DNA of 64,000 nt, from positions 4,960,001 through 5,024,000 of the forward strand of contig CM049310.1 of NCBI GenBank assembly GCA_026874595.1, read 5' to 3'. A program made the translations under genes and the position numbers. Position 1 is the first letter of the stretch, and each line of letters begins with the position of its first letter. Origin of the DNA: Sipunculus nudus (lineage: Eukaryota > Annelida > Sipuncula > Golfingiida > Sipunculidae). Below are positions 15,205 through 28,789 of this stretch, in pieces. The notes below the pieces were generated by a model, which was given only the letters and a program-made list of their open reading frames with translations, was not told where the DNA came from and ran no database searches.

Positions 15205-18200
15205 CAGTGATCCACACGAATACATTAAAGATAGAGCAGAAGGTCAGAGACATAGTGATCCACACGAATACATTAAAGACAGATCAGAAAGTCAGAGACA
15301 CAGTGATCCACACGAATACATTAAAGATAGAGCAGAAGGTCAGAGACACAGTCATCCACACGAATACATTAAAGATAGAGCAGAAGGTCAGAAACACAGT
15401 GATCCACACGAATACATTAAAGACAGATCAGAAAGTCAGAGACACAGTGATCCACACGAATACATTAAAGAGAGAGCAGAAAGTCAGAGACATAGTGATC
15501 CACACGAATACATTAAAGATAGAGTAGAAAGTCAGAGACACAGTGATCCACACGAATACATTAAAGATAGAGCAGAAAGTCAGAGACATAGTGATCCACA
15601 CGAATACATTAAAGACAGATCAGAAAGTCAGAGACACAGTGATCCACACGAATACATTAAAGATAGAGCAGAAAGTCAGAGACATAGTGATCCACACGAA
15701 TACATTAAAGACAGATCAGAAAGTCAGAGACACAGTGATCCACACGAATACATTAAAGATAGAGCAGAAAGTCAGAAACACAGTGATCCACACGAATACA
15801 TTAAAGATAGAGCAGAAAGTCAGAGACATAGTGATCCACACGAATACATTAAAGACAGATCAGAAAGTCAGAGACACAGTCATCCACACGAATACATTAA
15901 AGACAGAGCAGAAGGTCAGAGACACAGTGATCCACACTAATACATTAAAGATAGAGCAGAAAGTCAGAGACACAGTCATCCACACGAATACATTAAAGAT
16001 AGAGCAGAAGGTCAGAGACACAGTCATCCACACGAATACATTAAAGATAGAGCAGAAGGTCAGAAACACAGTGATCCACACGAATACATTAAAGACAGAT
16101 CAGAAAGTCAGAGACACAGTGATCCACACGAATACATTAAAGATAGAGCAGAAAGTCAGAGACATAGTGATCCACACGAATACATTAAAGATAGAGTAGA
16201 AAGTCAGAGACACAGTGATCCACACGAATATATTAAAGATAGAGCAGAAGGTCAGAGACACAGTCATCCACACGAATACATTAAAGATAGAGCAGAAGGT
16301 CAGAGACACAGTCATCCACACGAATACATTAAAGATAGAGCAGAAGGTCAGAAACACAGTGATCCACACGAATACATTAAAGACAGATCAGAAAGTCAGA
16401 GACACAGTGATCCACACGAATACATTAAAGATAGAGCAGAAAGTCAGAGACATAGTGATCCACACGAATACATTAAAGATAGAGTAGAAAGTCAGAGACA
16501 CAGTGATCCACACGAATACATTAAAGATAGAGCAGAAAGTCAGAGACATAGTGATCCACACGAATACATTAAAGACAGATCAGAAAGTCAGAGACACAGT
16601 GATCCACACGAATACATTAAAGATAGAGCAGAAAGTCAGAGACATAGTGATCCACACGAATACATTAAAGACAGATCAGAAAGTCAGAGACACAGTGATC
16701 CACACGAATACATTAAAGATAGAGCAGAAAGTCAGAAACACAGTGATCCACACGAATACATTAAAGATAGAGCAGAAAGTCAGAGACATAGTGATCCACA
16801 CGAATACATTAAAGACAGATCAGAAAGTCAGAGACACAGTGATCAACACGAATACATTAAAGATAGAGCAGAAAGTCAGAGACACAGTCATCCACACGAA
16901 TACATTAAAGACAGATCAGAAAGTCAGAGACACAGTGATCCACACTAATACATTAAAGATAGAGCAGAAAGTCAGAAACACAGTGATCCACACGAATACA
17001 TTAAAGATAGAGCAGAAAGTCAGAGACATAGTGATCCACACGAATACATTAAAGACAGATCAGAAAGTCAGAGACACAGTGATCAACACGAATACATTAA
17101 AGATAGAGCAGAAAGTCAGAGACACAGTCATCCACACGAATACATTAAAGACAGATCAGAAAGTCAGAGACACAGTCATCCACACGAATACATTAAAGAT
17201 AGAGCAGAAAGTCAGAGACACAGTCATCCACACGAATACATTAAAGACAGATCAGAAAGTCAGAGACACAGTGATCCACACTAATACATTAAAGATAGAG
17301 CAGAAAGTCAGAAACACAGTGATCTACACGAATACATTAAAGATAGAGCAGAAAGTCAGAGACATAGTGATCCACACGAATACATTAAAGACAGATCAGA
17401 AAGTCAGAGACACAGTGATCAACACGAATACATTAAAGATAGAGCAGAAAGTCAGAGACACAGTCATCCACACGAATACATTAAAGACAGATCAGAAAGT
17501 CAGAGACACAGTGATCCACACGAATACATTAAAGATAGAGCAGAAAGTCAGAAACACAGTGATCCACACGAATACATTAAAGATAGAGCAGAAAGTCAGA
17601 GACATAGTGATCCACACGAATACATTAAAGACAGATCAGAAAGTCAGAGACACAGTGATCAACACGAATACATTAAAGATAGAGCAGAAAGTCAGAGACA
17701 CAGTCATCCACACGAATACATTAAAGACAGATCAGAAAGTCAGAGACACAGTCATCCACACGAATACATTAAAGATAGAGCAGAAAGTCAGAGACACAGT
17801 CATCCACACGAATACATTAAAGATAGAGCAGAAAGTCAGAGACACAGTCATCCACACGAATACATTAAAGACAGATCAGAAAGTCAGAGACATAGTGAAC
17901 CACACGAATACATTAAAGACAGATCAGAAAGTCAGAGACACAGTCATCCACACGAATACATTAAAGATAGAGCAGAAGGTCAGAGACACAGTGATCCACA
18001 CGAATACATTAAAGATAGAGCAGAAAGTCAGAGACACAGTCATCCACACGAATACATTAAAGATAGAGCAGAAGGTCAGAGACACAGTGATCCACACGAA
18101 TACATTAAAGATAGAGCAGAAAGTCAGAGACACAGTCATCCACACGAATACATTAAAGATAGAGCAGAAAGTCAGAGACACAGTCATCCACACGAATACA

Positions 18201-21200
18201 TTAAAGATAGAGCAGAAGGTCAGAGACACAGTCATCCACACGAATACATTAAAGATAGAGCAGAAGGTCAGAGACACGGTCATCCACACGAATACATTAA
18301 AGATAGAGCAGAAAGTCAGAGACACAGTCATCCACACGAATACATTAAAGATAGATCAGAAAGTCAGAGACACAGTGATCCACACGAATACATTAAAGAT
18401 AGAGCAGAAAGTCAGAGACACAGTGATCCACACGAATACATTAAAGATAGAGCAGAAGGTCAGAGACACAGTGATCCACACGAATACATTAAAGATAGAG
18501 CAGAAAGTCAGAGACACAGTGATCCAAACGAATACATTAAAGATAGAGCAGAAAGTCAGAGACATAGTGATCCACACGAATACATTAAAGATAGAGTAGA
18601 AAGTCAGAGACACAGTCATCCACACGAATACATTAAAGATAGAGCAGAAGGTCAGAGACACAGTCATCCACACGAATACATTAAAGACAGAGCAGAAAGT
18701 CAGAGACACAGTGATCCACACGAATACATTAAAGATAGAGCAGAAAGTCAGAGACATAGTGATCCACACGAATACATTAAAGATAGAGTAGAAAGTCAGA
18801 GACACAGTGATCCACACGAATACATTAAAGATAGAGCAGAAGGTCAGAGACACAGTCATCCACACGAATACATTAAAGATAGAGCAGAAGGTCAGAAACA
18901 CAGTGATCCACACGAATACATTAAAGACAGATCAGAAAGTCAGAGACACAGTGATCCACACGAATACATTAAAGATAGAGCAGAAAGTCAGAGACATAGT
19001 GATCCACACGAATACATTAAAGATAGAGTAGAAAGTCAGAGACACAGTGATCCACACGAATATATTAAAGATAGAGCAGAAGGTCAGAGACACAGTCATC
19101 CACACGAATACATTAAAGATAGAGCAGAAGGTCAGAGACACAGTCATCCACACGAATACATTAAAGATAGAGCAGAAGGTCAGAAACACAGTGATCCACA
19201 CGAATACATTAAAGACAGATCAGAAAGTCAGAGACACAGTGATCCACACGAATACATTAAAGATAGAGCAGAAAGTCAGAGACATAGTGATCCACACGAA
19301 TACATTAAAGATAGAGTAGAAAGTCAGAGACACAGTGATCCACACGAATACATTAAAGATAGAGCAGAAAGTCAGAGACATAGTGATCCACACGAATACA
19401 TTAAAGACAGATCAGAAAGTCAGAGACACAGTGATCCACACGAATACATTAAAGATAGAGCAGAAAGTCAGAGACATAGTGATCCACACGAATACATTAA
19501 AGACAGATCAGAAAGTCAGAGACACAGTGATCCACACGAATACATTAAAGATAGAGCAGAAAGTCAGAAACACAGTGATCCACACGAATACATTAAAGAT
19601 AGAGCAGAAAGTCAGAGACATAGTGATCCACACGAATACATTAAAGACAGATCAGAAAGTCAGAGACACAGTGATCAACACGAATACATTAAAGATAGAG
19701 CAGAAAGTCAGAGACACAGTCATCCACACGAATACATTAAAGACAGATCAGAAAGTCAGAGACACAGTGATCCACACTAATACATTAAAGATAGAGCAGA
19801 AAGTCAGAAACACAGTGATCCACACGAATACATTAAAGATAGAGCAGAAAGTCAGAGACATAGTGATCCACACGAATACATTAAAGACAGATCAGAAAGT
19901 CAGAGACACAGTGATCAACACGAATACATTAAAGATAGAGCAGAAAGTCAGAGACACAGTCATCCACACGAATACATTAAAGACAGATCAGAAAGTCAGA
20001 GACACAGTCATCCACACGAATACATTAAAGATAGAGCAGAAAGTCAGAGACACAGTCATCCACACGAATACATTAAAGACAGATCAGAAAGTCAGAGACA
20101 CAGTGATCCACACTAATACATTAAAGATAGAGCAGAAAGTCAGAAACACAGTGATCCACACGAATACATTAAAGATAGAGCAGAAAGTCAGAGACATAGT
20201 GATCCACACGAATACATTAAAGACAGATCAGAAAGTCAGAGACACAGTGATCAACACGAATACATTAAAGATAGAGCAGAAAGTCAGAGACACAGTCATC
20301 CACACGAATACATTAAAGACAGAGCAGAAAGTCAGAGACACAGTGATCCACACGAATACATTAAAGATAGAGCAGAAAGTCAGAAACACAGTGATCCACA
20401 CGAATACATTAAAGATAGAGCAGAAAGTCAGAGACATAGTGATCCACACGAATACATTAAAGACAGATCAGAAAGTCAGAGACACAGTGATCAACACGAA
20501 TACATTAAAGATAGAGCAGAAAGTCAGAGACACAGTCATCCACACGAATACATTAAAGACAGATCAGAAAGTCAGAGACACAGTCATCCACACGAATACA
20601 TTAAAGATAGAGCAGAAAGTCAGAGACACAGTCATCCACACGAATACATTAAAGATAGAGCAGAAAGTCAGAGACACAGTCATCCACACGAATACATTAA
20701 AGACAGATCAGAAAGTCAGAGACATAGTGAACCACACGAATACATTAAAGACAGAGCAGAAGGTCAGAGACACAGTGATCCACACGAATACATTAAAGAT
20801 AGAGCAGAAAGTCAGAGACACAGTCATCCACACGAATACATTAAAGATAGAGCAGAAGGTCAGAGACACAGTCATCCACACGAATACATTAAAGATAGAG
20901 CAGAAGGTCAGAGACATAGTGATCCACACGAATACATTAAAGATAGAGCAGAAGGTCAGAGACAGTGATCCACACGAATACATTAAAGATAGAGCAGAAA
21001 GTCAGAGACACAGTGATCCACAGGAATACATTAAAGATAGAGCAGAAAGTCAGAGACACAGTGATCCACACGAATACATTAAAGACAGATCAGAAAGTCA
21101 GAGACACAGTGATCCACACGAATACATTAAAGATAGAGCAGAAAGTCAGAGACATAGTGATCCACACGAATAAATCAGAAGATAGAGCAGAAAGTCAGAG

Positions 21201-21818
21201 ACACAGTGATCCACAGGAATACATTAAAGATAGAGCAGAAAGTCAGAGACACAGTGATCCACACGAATACATTAAAGATAGAGCAGAAAGTCAGAGACAC
21301 AGTCATCCACACGAATACATTAAAGATAGAGCAGAAGGTCAGAGACACAGTGATCCACACGAATACATTAAAGATAGAGCAGAAAGTCAGAGACACAGTG
21401 ATCCACACGAATACATTAAAGATAGAGCAGAAAGTCAGAGACACAGTCATCCACACGAATACATTAAAGATAGAGCAGAAAGTCAGAGACACAGTGATCC
21501 ACACGAATACATTAAAGATAGAGCAGAAAGTCAGAGACATAGTGATCCACACGAATAAATCAGAAGATAGAGCAGAAAGTCAGAGACACAGTGATCCACA
21601 CGAATACATTAAAGATAGAGCAGAAAGTCAGAGACACAGTGATCCACACGAATACATTAAAGATAGAGCAGAAAGTCAGAGACACAGTGATCCACACGAA
21701 TACATTAAAGATAGAGCAGAAAGTCAGAGACACAGTCATCCACACGAATACATTAAAGATAGAGCAGAAGGTCAGAGACACAGTGATCCACACGAATACA
21801 TTAAAGATAGAGCAGAAA
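15205..21818. repeat. Higher-order block, copy 2 (about 6.6 kb)
   Basis: Second copy of the block at 8485-15050, nearly identical unit by unit, including private variants. An inner segment of both copies, 11110-11940 and 17830-18540, also matches 5590-6420 at an offset of 5520 (115 units), so the block itself contains an older duplication. Another internal offset of 2784 (58 units) links the region beginning 9495 to the one beginning 12279. These nested offsets are all whole multiples of 48, as expected from unequal exchange in register. Confidence 0.85.
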
Positions 21819-23186
21819 GTCAGAGACACAGTGATCCACACGAATACATTAAAGATAGAGCAGAAAGTCAGAGACACAGTCATCCACACGAATACATTAA
21901 AGATAGAGCAGAAAGTCAGAGACACAGTCATCCACACGAATACATTAAAGATAGAGCAGAAGGTCAGAGACACAGTGATCCACACGAATACATTAAAGAC
22001 AGAGCAGAAGGTCAGAGACACAGTGATCCACACGAATACATTAAAGATAGAGCAGAAAGTCAGAGACACAGTCATCCACACGAATACATTAAAGATAGAG
22101 CAGAAGGTCAGAGACACAGTGATCCACACGAATACATTAAAGATAGAGCAGAAAGTCAGAGACACAGTGATCCACACGAATACATTAAAGATAGAGCAGA
22201 AAGTCAGAGACACAGTCATCCACACGAATACATTAAAGATAGAGCAGAAAGTCAGAGACACAGTGATCCACACGAATACATTAAAGAAAGAGCAGAAGGT
22301 CAGAGACACAGTGATCCACACGAATACATTAAAGATAGAGCAGAAGGTCAGAGACACAGTGATCCACACGAATACATTAAAGATAGAGCAGAAGGTCAGA
22401 GACACAGTGATCCACACGAATACATTAAAGATAGAGCAGAAGGTCAGAGACACAGTGATCCACACGAATACATTAAAGATAGAGCAGAAGGTCAGAGACA
22501 CAGTGATCCACACGAATACATTAAAGATAGAGCAGAAAGTCAGAGACACAGTGATCCACACGAATACATTAAAGATAGAGCAGAAGGTCAGAGACACAGT
22601 GATCCACACGAATACATTAAAGATAGAGCAGAAAGTCAGAGACACAGTCATCCACACGAATACATTAAAGATAGAGCAGAAGGTCAGAGACAGTGATCCA
22701 CACGAATACATTAAAGATAGAGCAGAAGGTCAGAGACACAGTGATCCACACGAATACATTAAAGATAGAGCAGAAAGTCAGAGACACAGTGATCCACACG
22801 AATACATTAAAGATAGAGCAGAAAGTCAGAGACATAGTGATCCACACGAATAAATCAGAAGATAGAGCAGAAAGTCAGAGACACAGTGATCCACAGGAAT
22901 ACATTAAAGATAGAGCAGAAGGTCAGAGACACAGTCATCCACACGAATACATTAAAGACAGAGCAGAAAGTCAGAGACACAGTGATCCACACGAATACAT
23001 TAAAGACAGAGCAGAAGGTCAGAGACACAGTGATCCACACGAATACATTAAAGACAGAGCAGAAAGTCAGAGACACAGTCATCCACACGAATACATTAAA
23101 GATAGAGCAGAAAGTCAAAGACACAGTGATCCACACGAATACATTAAAGACAGAGTAGAAAGTCAGAGACATAGTGATCCACACGA

Positions 23187-24916
23187 ATAAATCAGAAGAT
23201 AGAGCAGAAAGTCAGAGACACAGTGATCCACAGGAATACATTAAAGATAGAGCAGAAGGTCAGAGACACAGTCATCCACACTAATACATTAAAGATAGAG
23301 CAGAAAGTCAGAGACACAGTGATCCACACGAATACATTAAAGACAGAGCAGAAGGTCAGAGACACAGTGATCCACACGAATACATTAAAGACAGAGCAGA
23401 AAGTCAGAGACACAGTCATCCACACGAATACATTAAAGATAGAGCAGAAAGTCAGAGACATAGTGATCCACACGAATACATTAAAGATAGAGCAGAAGGT
23501 CAGAGACACAGTGATCCACACGAATACATTAAAGATAGAGCAGAAAGTCAAAGACACAGTGATCCACACGAATACATTAAAGATAGAGCAGAAAGTCAGA
23601 GACATAGTGATCCACACGAATACATTAAAGATAGAGCAGAAAGTCAGAGACACAGTGATCCACACGAATACATTAAAGATAGAGCAGAAAGTCAGAGACA
23701 CAGTGATCCACACGAATACATTAAAGATAGAGCAGAAAGTCAGAGACACAGTGATCCACACGAATACATTAAAGATAGAGCAGAAAGTAAGAGACATAGT
23801 GATCCACACGAATACATTAAAGATAGAGCAGAAAGTCAGAGACACAGTGATCCACACGAATACATTAAAGATAGAGCAGAAAGTCAGAGACACAGTGATC
23901 CACACGAATACATTAAAGATAGAGCAGAAGGTCAGAGACACGGTCATACACACGAATACATTAAAGATAGAGCAGAAAGTCAGAGACACAGTGATCCACA
24001 CGAATACATTAAAGATAGAGCAGAAAGTCAGAGACACAGTGATCCACACGAATACATTAAAGATAGAGCAGAAAGTCAGAGACATAGTGATCCACACGAA
24101 TAAATCAGAAGATAGAGCAGAAAGTCAGAGACACAGTGATCCACAGGAATACATTAAAGATAGAGCAGAAGGTCAGAGACACAGTCATCCACACTAATAC
24201 ATTAAAGATAGAGCAGAAAGTCAGAGACACAGTGATCCACACGAATACATTAAAGACAGAGCAGAAGGTCAGAGACACAGTGATCCACACGAATACATTA
24301 AAGACAGAGCAGAAAGTCAGAGACACAGTCATCCACACGAATACATTAAAGATAGAGCAGAAAGTCAGAGACATAGTGATCCACACGAATACATTAAAGA
24401 TAGAGCAGAAGGTCAGAGACACAGTGATCCACACGAATACATTAAAGATAGAGCAGAAAGTCAAAGACACAGTGATCCACACGAATACATTAAAGATAGA
24501 GCAGAAAGTCAGAGACATAGTGATCCACACGAATACATTAAAGATAGAGCAGAAAGTCAGAGACACAGTGATCCACACGAATACATTAAAGATAGAGCAG
24601 AAAGTCAGAGACACAGTGATCCACACGAATACATTAAAGATAGAGCAGAAAGTCAGAGACACAGTGATCCACACGAATACATTAAAGATAGAGCAGAAAG
24701 TAAGAGACATAGTGATCCACACGAATACATTAAAGATAGAGCAGAAAGTCAGAGACACAGTGATCCACACGAATACATTAAAGATAGAGCAGAAAGTCAG
24801 AGACACAGTGATCCACACGAATACATTAAAGATAGAGCAGAAGGTCAGAGACACGGTCATACACACGAATACATTAAAGATAGAGCAGAAAGTCAGAGAC
24901 ACAGTGATCCACACGA
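23187..24916. repeat. Tandem 913-bp duplication inside the satellite
   Basis: Two adjacent copies, about 23190-24003 and 24103-24916, are offset by 913 bases (19 units plus 1). Both carry the CACAGGAATAC unit, the CACACTAATAC unit and the rare AAAGTAAGAGACAT unit (near 23786 and 24699) in the same order. The extra base comes from the +1 variant unit (GAATAAATCAGAAGATAG) at the junction near 24100. Confidence 0.85.
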
Positions 24917-27900
24917 ATACATTAAAGATAGAGCAGAAAGTCAGAGACACGGTCATACACACGAATACATTAAAGATAGAGCAGAAGGTCAGAGACACAG
25001 TGATCCACACGAATACATTAAAGATAGAGCAGAAGGTCAGAGACACGGTCATACACACGAATACATTAAAGATAGAGCAGAAAGTCAGAGACACAGTGAT
25101 CCACACGAATACATTAAAGATAGAGCAGAAAGTCAGAGACACAGTCATCCACATGAATACATTAAAGACAGAGCAGAAAGTCAGAGACACAGTGATCCAC
25201 ACGAATACATTAAAGACAGAGCAGAAGGTCAGAGACACAGTGATCCACACGAATACATTAAAGATAGAGCAGAAAGTCAGAGACACAGTCATCCACATGA
25301 ATACATTAAAGACAGAGCAGAAAGTCAGAGACACAGTGATCCACACGAATACATTAAAGACAGAGCAGAAGGTCAGAGACACAGTGATCCACACGAATAC
25401 ATTAAAGATAGAGCAGAAAGTCAGAGACACAGTGATCCACACGAATACATTAAAGATAGAGCAGAAGGTCAGAGACACAGTGATCCACACGAATACATTA
25501 AAGATAGAGCAGAAAGTCAGAGACACAGTCATCCACACGAATACATTAAAGATAGAGCAGAAGGTCAGAGACACAGTGATCCACACGAATACATTAAAGA
25601 TAGAGCAGAAAGTCAGAGACACAGTGATCCACACGAATACATTAAAGATAGAGCAGAAGGTCAGAGACACAGTGATCCACACGAATACATTAAAGATAGA
25701 GCAGAAAGTCAGAGACACAGTCATCCACATGAATACATTAAAGACAGAGCAGAAAGTCAGAGACACAGTGATCCACACGAATACATTAAAGACAGAGCAG
25801 AAGGTCAGAGACACAGTGATCCACACGAATACATTAAAGATAGAGCAGAAAGTCAGAGACACAGTGATCCACACGAATACATTAAAGATAGAGCAGAAGG
25901 TCAGAGACACAGTGATCCACACGAATACATTAAAGATAGAGCAGAAAGTCAGAGACACAGTCATCCACACGAATACATTAAAGATAGAGCAGAAGGTCAG
26001 AGACACAGTGATCCACACGAATACATTAAAGATAGAGCAGAAAGTCAGAGACACAGTGATCCACACGAATACATTAAAGATAGAGCAGAAGGTCAGAGAC
26101 ACAGTGATCCACACGAATACATTAAAGATAGAGCAGAAAGTCAGAGACACAGTGATCCACACGAATACATTAAAGATAGAGCAGAAAGTCAAAGACACAG
26201 TGATCCACACGAATACATTAAAGATAGAGCAGAAAGTCAGAGACACAGTGATCCACACGAATACATTAAAGATAGATCAGAAAGTCAGAGACACAGTGAT
26301 CCACACGAATACATTAAAGATAGAGCAGAAAGTCAGAGACACAGTGATCCACACGAATACATTAAAGATAGAGCAGAAGGTCAGAGACACAGTGATCCAC
26401 ACGAATACATTAAAGATAGAGCAGAAGGTCAGAGACACAGTCATCCACACGAATACATTAAAGATAGAGCAGAAGGTCAGAGACACAGTCATCCACACGA
26501 ATACATTAAAGACAGAGCAGAAGGTCAGAGACACAGTGATCCACACGAATACATTAAAGATAGAGCAGAAAGTCAGAGACACAGTCATCCACATGAATAC
26601 ATTAAAGACAGAGCAGAAAGTCAGAGACACAGTCATCCACACGAATACATTAAAGATAGAGCAGAAGGTCAGAGACACAGTGATCCACACGAATACATTA
26701 AAGATAGAGCAGAAAGTCAGAGACACGGTCATACACACGAATACATTAAAGATAGAGCAGAAAGTCAGAGACACGGTCATACACACGAATACATTAAAGA
26801 TAGAGCAGAAAGTCAGAGACACAGTCATCCACACGAATACATTAAAGACAGAGCAGAAGGTCAGAGACACAGTGATCCACACGAATACATTAAAGATAGA
26901 GCAGAAAGTCAGAGACACAGTGATCCACACGAATACCTTAAAGATAGAGCAGAAAGTCAGAGACATAGTGATCCACACGAATAAATCAGAAGATAGAGCA
27001 GAAAGTCAGAGACACAGTCATCCACACGAATACATTAAAGATAGAGCAGAAAGTCAAAGACACGGTCATCCACACGAATACATTAAAGACAGATCAGAAA
27101 GTCAGAGACACAGTCATCCACACGAATACATTAAAGATAGAGCAGAAAGTCAAAGACACGGTCATCCACACGAATACATTAAAGATAGAGCAGAAAGTCA
27201 GAGACACAGTGATCCACACGAATACATTAAAGATAGAGCAGAAAGTCAGAGACATAGTGATCCACACGAATAAATCAGAAGATAGAGCAGAAAGTCAGAG
27301 ACACAGTCATCCACACGAATACATTAAAGACAGAGCAGAAGGTCAGAGACACAGTGATCCACACGAATACATTAAAGATAGAGCAGAAAGTCAAAGACAC
27401 GGTCATCCACACGAATACATTAAAGATAGAGCAGAAGGTCAGAGACACAGTGATCCACACGAATACATTAAAGATAGAGCAGAAAGTCAGAGACACAGTG
27501 ATCCACACGAATACATTAAAGATAGAGCAGAAAGTCAGAGACACAGTCATCCACACGAATACATTAAAGATAGAGCAGAAGGTCAGAGACACAGTGATCC
27601 ACACGAATACATTAAAGATAGAGCAGAAAGTCAGAGACACAGTGATCCACACGAATACATTAAAGATAGAGCAGAAAGTCAGAGACACAGTCATCCACAC
27701 GAATACATTAAAGATAGAGCAGAAGGTCAGAGACACAGTGATCCACACGAATACATTAAAGATAGAGCAGAAAGTCAGAGACACAGTGATCCACACGAAT
27801 ACATTAAAGATAGAGCAGAAAGTCAGAGACATAGTGATCCACACGAATAAATCAGAAGATAGAGCAGAAAGTCAGAGACACAGTCATCCACACGAATACA

Positions 27901-28789
27901 TTAAAGATAGAGCAGAAAGTCAAAGACACGGTCATCCACACGAATACATTAAAGACAGATCAGAAAGTCAGAGACACAGTGATCCACACGAATACATTAA
28001 AGACAGAGCAGAAGGTCAGAGACACAGTGATCCACACGAATACATTAAAGATAGAGCAGAAAGTCAGAGACACAGTCATCCACACGAATACATTAAAGAT
28101 AGAGCAGAAGGTCAGAGACACAGTGATCCACACGAATACATTAAAGATAGAGCAGAAAGTCAGAGACACAGTGATCCACACGAATACATTAAAGATAGAG
28201 CAGAAAGTCAGAGACATAGTGATCCACACGAATACATTAAAGATAGAGCAGAAAGTCAGAGACACAGTGATCCACACGAATACATTAAAGATAGAGCAGA
28301 AGGTCAGAGACACAGTCATCCACACGAATACATTAAAGATAGAGCAGAAAGTCAGATACACAGTCATCCACACGAATACATTAAAGATAGAGCAGAAAGT
28401 CAGAGACACAGTGATCCACACGAATACATAAAAGATAGAGAAGAAAGTCATAGACACAGTCATCCACACGAATACATTAAAGATAGAGCAGAAAGTCAGA
28501 GACACAGTGATCCACACGAATACATTAAAGATAGAGCAGAAGGTCAGAGACACAGTGATCCACACGAATACATTAAAGATAGAGCAGAAAGTCAGAGACA
28601 CAGTGATCCACACGAATACATTAAAGATAGAGCAGAAAGTCAGAGACACAGTGATCCACACGAATACATTAAAGATAGAGCAGAAAGTCAGAGACACAGT
28701 GTACCACACGAATACATTAAAGATAGAGCAGAAAGTCAGAGACACAGTCATCCACACGAATACATTAAAGATAGAGCAGAAAGTCAGAG

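Noticed and set aside
21560-26258. Long minus-strand frames with hydrophobic repeats (MTVSLTFCSIFNVFVW), which could suggest a membrane protein
   Set aside because: Same cause: the antisense of the satellite is also stop-free. The hydrophobicity follows from the T-rich complement.
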